The notes under the pieces are model-generated. The model was not told the origin of the DNA. It searched no databases and saw only the letters and a program-made list of their open reading frames with translations. From contig JBHGNT010000002.1 in NCBI GenBank assembly GCA_043228905.1, positions 22,568,001 through 22,632,000 of the forward strand: a stretch of 64,000 nt of DNA, given 5' to 3'. Shown here one piece after another: positions 61,979 to 64,000 of this stretch. This DNA is from Azolla caroliniana (lineage: Eukaryota > Polypodiophyta). A program made the translations under genes and the position numbers. Positions within the stretch are counted from its first letter, which is position 1, and every line of letters starts with the position of its first letter.

Positions 61979-64000
61979 GCGAGCTGTCGGGCAAATGTTT
62001 CTTGTACATCGAACCCTTCAATTTGGGAGTATCCTTGCGCTACTAGCCTGGCCTTGAATTTCTCCAAAGAGCCATCAGCTTTATACTTTACTTTCCATAC
62101 CCACTTCGTGCCTATCACCTTCTTCTTTGTTGGCCTCTCTACCAACTCCCATGTGTCATTTTTCATGATGCTATCATATTCTGATATCATCGCCTCTTTC
62201 CACTTCGGGTCGGCCATAGCTTCCTCCACCGAGGTCGGCTCACTCACTGAGCCTATGATGTCCACCATCAGAGCCATGTTGACAATGTGGTCAGAGGTTC
62301 TTCCTTGCTCCTGTATTCTTCTTGATCTTCGTAATCCATCAGTTGAAGTTTCAGGAAACTCAACTTTAGGAGTATGATCATTGAAGAGTTGTTGAGCCCA
62401 CTTAGGTATTTTCTTTACATGTGGGACGGGCATAGGCTGAACTAGTGAACCATTACCATCAGATGGTTCAGCTTCCTTTTTTGGATAATGGGTCGGGATT
62501 GGGTAAAATACTTCTTCAGTTGATGAGATAACTTGAGAATTGTTGTTCTCAGCTAGCTGTGGTTGTTCCTCATCGAACACCACATCGCGGCTTGTCAATA
62601 TCTTTCTTGCCTCTGGATCGTAGAGTCGATAGGCCTTTGACTCTTCACTATATCCGAGAAAGATACACTTTTTGCTTTTAGCATCCAACTTCTTTCTGCT
62701 CACATCTGGAATATGTGTGTAGCACATACACCCAAAGGTTCTGAAGTGCAGCACTGAAGGTTTCTTGTCTGAATAAGCTTCTTGGGGTGATTTCCCTTGA
62801 AGTGCCTTCGTGTAGCTCCGATTGAGGATGTAAACGGCTGTGTTCACTGCTTCAGCCCAGAATGGGTTGGGCAGCGCTTGTGCCTTCAACATACACCTAG
62901 CCATCTCGACAACTGTTCGATTTCGACGTTCGACAACGCCATTTTGTTGTGGGGTGTAGGCAGTTGTAAGTTGGCGCTTAATTCCATGCTCTTTGCAATA
63001 CTCACAGAATTCTATTGATAAGAATTCTCCACCTCGATCAGAGCGTAGCTCCTTCACTAACTTTCCAGACTCTCGCTCGACAAACTTATGCCATCTTTTG
63101 AAGATTTTAAAAGCTTCAGCCTTCTCCCGAAGGAAGTAAACCCACATCTTTCTGCTGAAGTCGTCGACTATTAGCATATAGTAGAGAGATCCACCCATTG
63201 CAGGAGTCACCATTTTTCCAGAGAGGTCAATGTGTATTAGCTGTAGAGGAGTCTTTGCCCGATTTTGACTCTCTTTTGGAATGGCTGATCTTTGATGCTT
63301 GCCCATCATACAAGCATCACAAACATGACTTAAGTCAGATAGGGTTGGCAACCCAACTACCATATTCGACTTCTTCATCTCCTTCAACACAGCAACGTTG
63401 AGATGCCCAAATCTCTCATGCCATTGCTTTGTGTTGGTACTTGTGCTGTGGTCAGTAGAAATGGTAAACGCGCTCAGCTCATAGAGATTGTTGCGCCTCA
63501 CCCCTATTCCTACAACCTTGCCAGCAGAATCTGTTATTTCTGCACCCGACTTCTTGAATCGAACATCAAGACCCTTGTCAGTCAGTGCAGAAATGGACAG
63601 TAGATTCTTCTTCAGATCTGGCACGTACAACACTTGAGAGAGATGCTTTGTCCCACCGGTCGTTGCTTTGAGGGAGACGGTTCCGGTTCCTTTGGCCGGA
63701 CATCGAGCATTGTTCCCGACCACAACATTGATGGGCTCTTGTAGAGGTGTCCAAGAACTGTACCAGTCACGATTACTGGTCATATGTCGGGATGCTCCAC
63801 TATCGAGAATCCAAGACTCATCAACAACTTGAGTGTCAACTGAAGAACACACTTCTTCAGTTGCGACCCATAACTCAAGTTCATCTACGACATTGTTAGC
63901 GGACTCGGGCTCTCTCCAAGAAGTCTTATTAGAACCATTCTTCTCATCCGCCATCTTCTTTCGACAATCCTTGATTGTGTGACCCTTCTTGTCACAGTAG
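61975..64000 (-). CDS. Copia D gag end, protease, integrase and RT start (partial)
   Basis: Open from the window edge to 61975. From the right: zinc knuckle end (Y-C-D-K-K-G-H-T-I-K-D-C, 63965-64000), protease W-I-L-D-S-G-A-S-R-H-M, GAG-preintegrase (Q-W-H-E-R-F-G-H-L, C-D-A-C-M-M-G-K), integrase with H-I-D-L-S, R-S-D-R-G-G-E-F and N-G-V-V-E-R-R-N-R, then the INT C-terminus (T-F-G-C-M-C-Y-T-H-I-P) and RT start (W-E-L-V-E-R-P, K-A-R-L-V-A-Q-G-Y-S). Active-site residues are present. The frame is lost at F-D-V-Q-E-T-F-A, where F-A-P-T-A-R-M-T is expected; a missing C in a C-run explains it, and the next frame resumes at once. Confidence 0.93.
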   Translation of the reverse strand, partial: YCDKKGHTIKDCRKKMADEKNGSNKTSWREPESANNVVDELELWVATEEVCSSVDTQVVDESWILDSGASRHMTSNRDWYSSWTPLQEPINVVVGNNARCPAKGTGTVSLKATTGGTKHLSQVLYVPDLKKNLLSISALTDKGLDVRFKKSGAEITDSAGKVVGIGVRRNNLYELSAFTISTDHSTSTNTKQWHERFGHLNVAVLKEMKKSNMVVGLPTLSDLSHVCDACMMGKHQRSAIPKESQNRAKTPLQLIHIDLSGKMVTPAMGGSLYYMLIVDDFSRKMWVYFLREKAEAFKIFKRWHKFVERESGKLVKELRSDRGGEFLSIEFCEYCKEHGIKRQLTTAYTPQQNGVVERRNRTVVEMARCMLKAQALPNPFWAEAVNTAVYILNRSYTKALQGKSPQEAYSDKKPSVLHFRTFGCMCYTHIPDVSRKKLDAKSKKCIFLGYSEESKAYRLYDPEARKILTSRDVVFDEEQPQLAENNNSQVISSTEEVFYPIPTHYPKKEAEPSDGNGSLVQPMPVPHVKKIPKWAQQLFNDHTPKVEFPETSTDGLRRSRRIQEQGRTSDHIVNMALMVDIIGSVSEPTSVEEAMADPKWKEAMISEYDSIMKNDTWELVERPTKKKVIGTKWVWKVKYKADGSLEKFKARLVAQGYSQIEGFDVQETFARQLA

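Overview
This window is nuclear DNA of a flowering plant. It holds spliced genes with GT-AG introns and plant-specific products: a TPD1-like anther signal, a plastid-type GNAT and eIF4E. It also holds dense Ty1/copia and Ty3/gypsy retrotransposons, several with primer-binding sites matching initiator tRNA-Met. The species cannot be named from the sequence. No bacterial operon, CRISPR array, rRNA gene or convincing tRNA gene was seen.

Left block (1-21415): nested LTR retrotransposons. A minus-strand copia (copia C, 5' LTR 20968-21415, reading down to about 2760) is the host. A solo LTR (20300-20784) sits in its gag. A 15.1-kb Ty3/gypsy element of Tat-like layout (G1, 4738-19822, perfect TATTT target duplication) also interrupts that gag. 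Copia A (5024-9880) sits inside the 5' LTR of G1. Another gypsy element (G2, minus strand, LTR about 2414-2759) interrupts the far end of copia C, and copia B (minus strand, LTR 1241-1530) interrupts G2's gag and runs off the left edge. G1 carries a very long extra reading frame downstream of integrase with a proline-rich, coiled-coil and 21-residue-repeat architecture.

Middle block (21416-53814): lower-copy DNA with four host genes, all on the plus strand. (1) 23459-28346, a seven-exon alpha/beta hydrolase of 292 aa with a complete Ser-Asp-His triad; copia debris lies in intron 2 and a MITE-like element in intron 6. (2) 30356-35153, a five-exon eIF4E (217 aa) with its cap-binding tryptophans. 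(3) 41964-44206, a three-exon TPD1-like secreted cysteine-rich protein (183 aa). (4) 51369-53814, the first four exons of a plastid GNAT acetyltransferase whose C-terminal half I could not find and whose acetyl-CoA loop is altered. Between them are minisatellites, a solo LTR (22455-23221), LINE and gypsy relics, and AT-rich or microsatellite DNA.

Right block (53815-64000): a copia relic, then a very young copia insertion (copia E, 54935-59317; 465-bp LTRs that look identical, GTCTA target duplication) whose single 1065-codon ORF is cut off inside reverse transcriptase. A nearly intact minus-strand copia (copia D) runs off the right edge with one visible frameshift.

The genes do not form a pathway; they are independent host genes in a retrotransposon-rich landscape. 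I found no previously undescribed system. The best candidates for follow-up are the G1 extra ORF, heat-shock-element arrays in two LTRs, the defective but young copia E, the decaying GNAT gene, and the copies of an exon end and splice donor inside its third intron.
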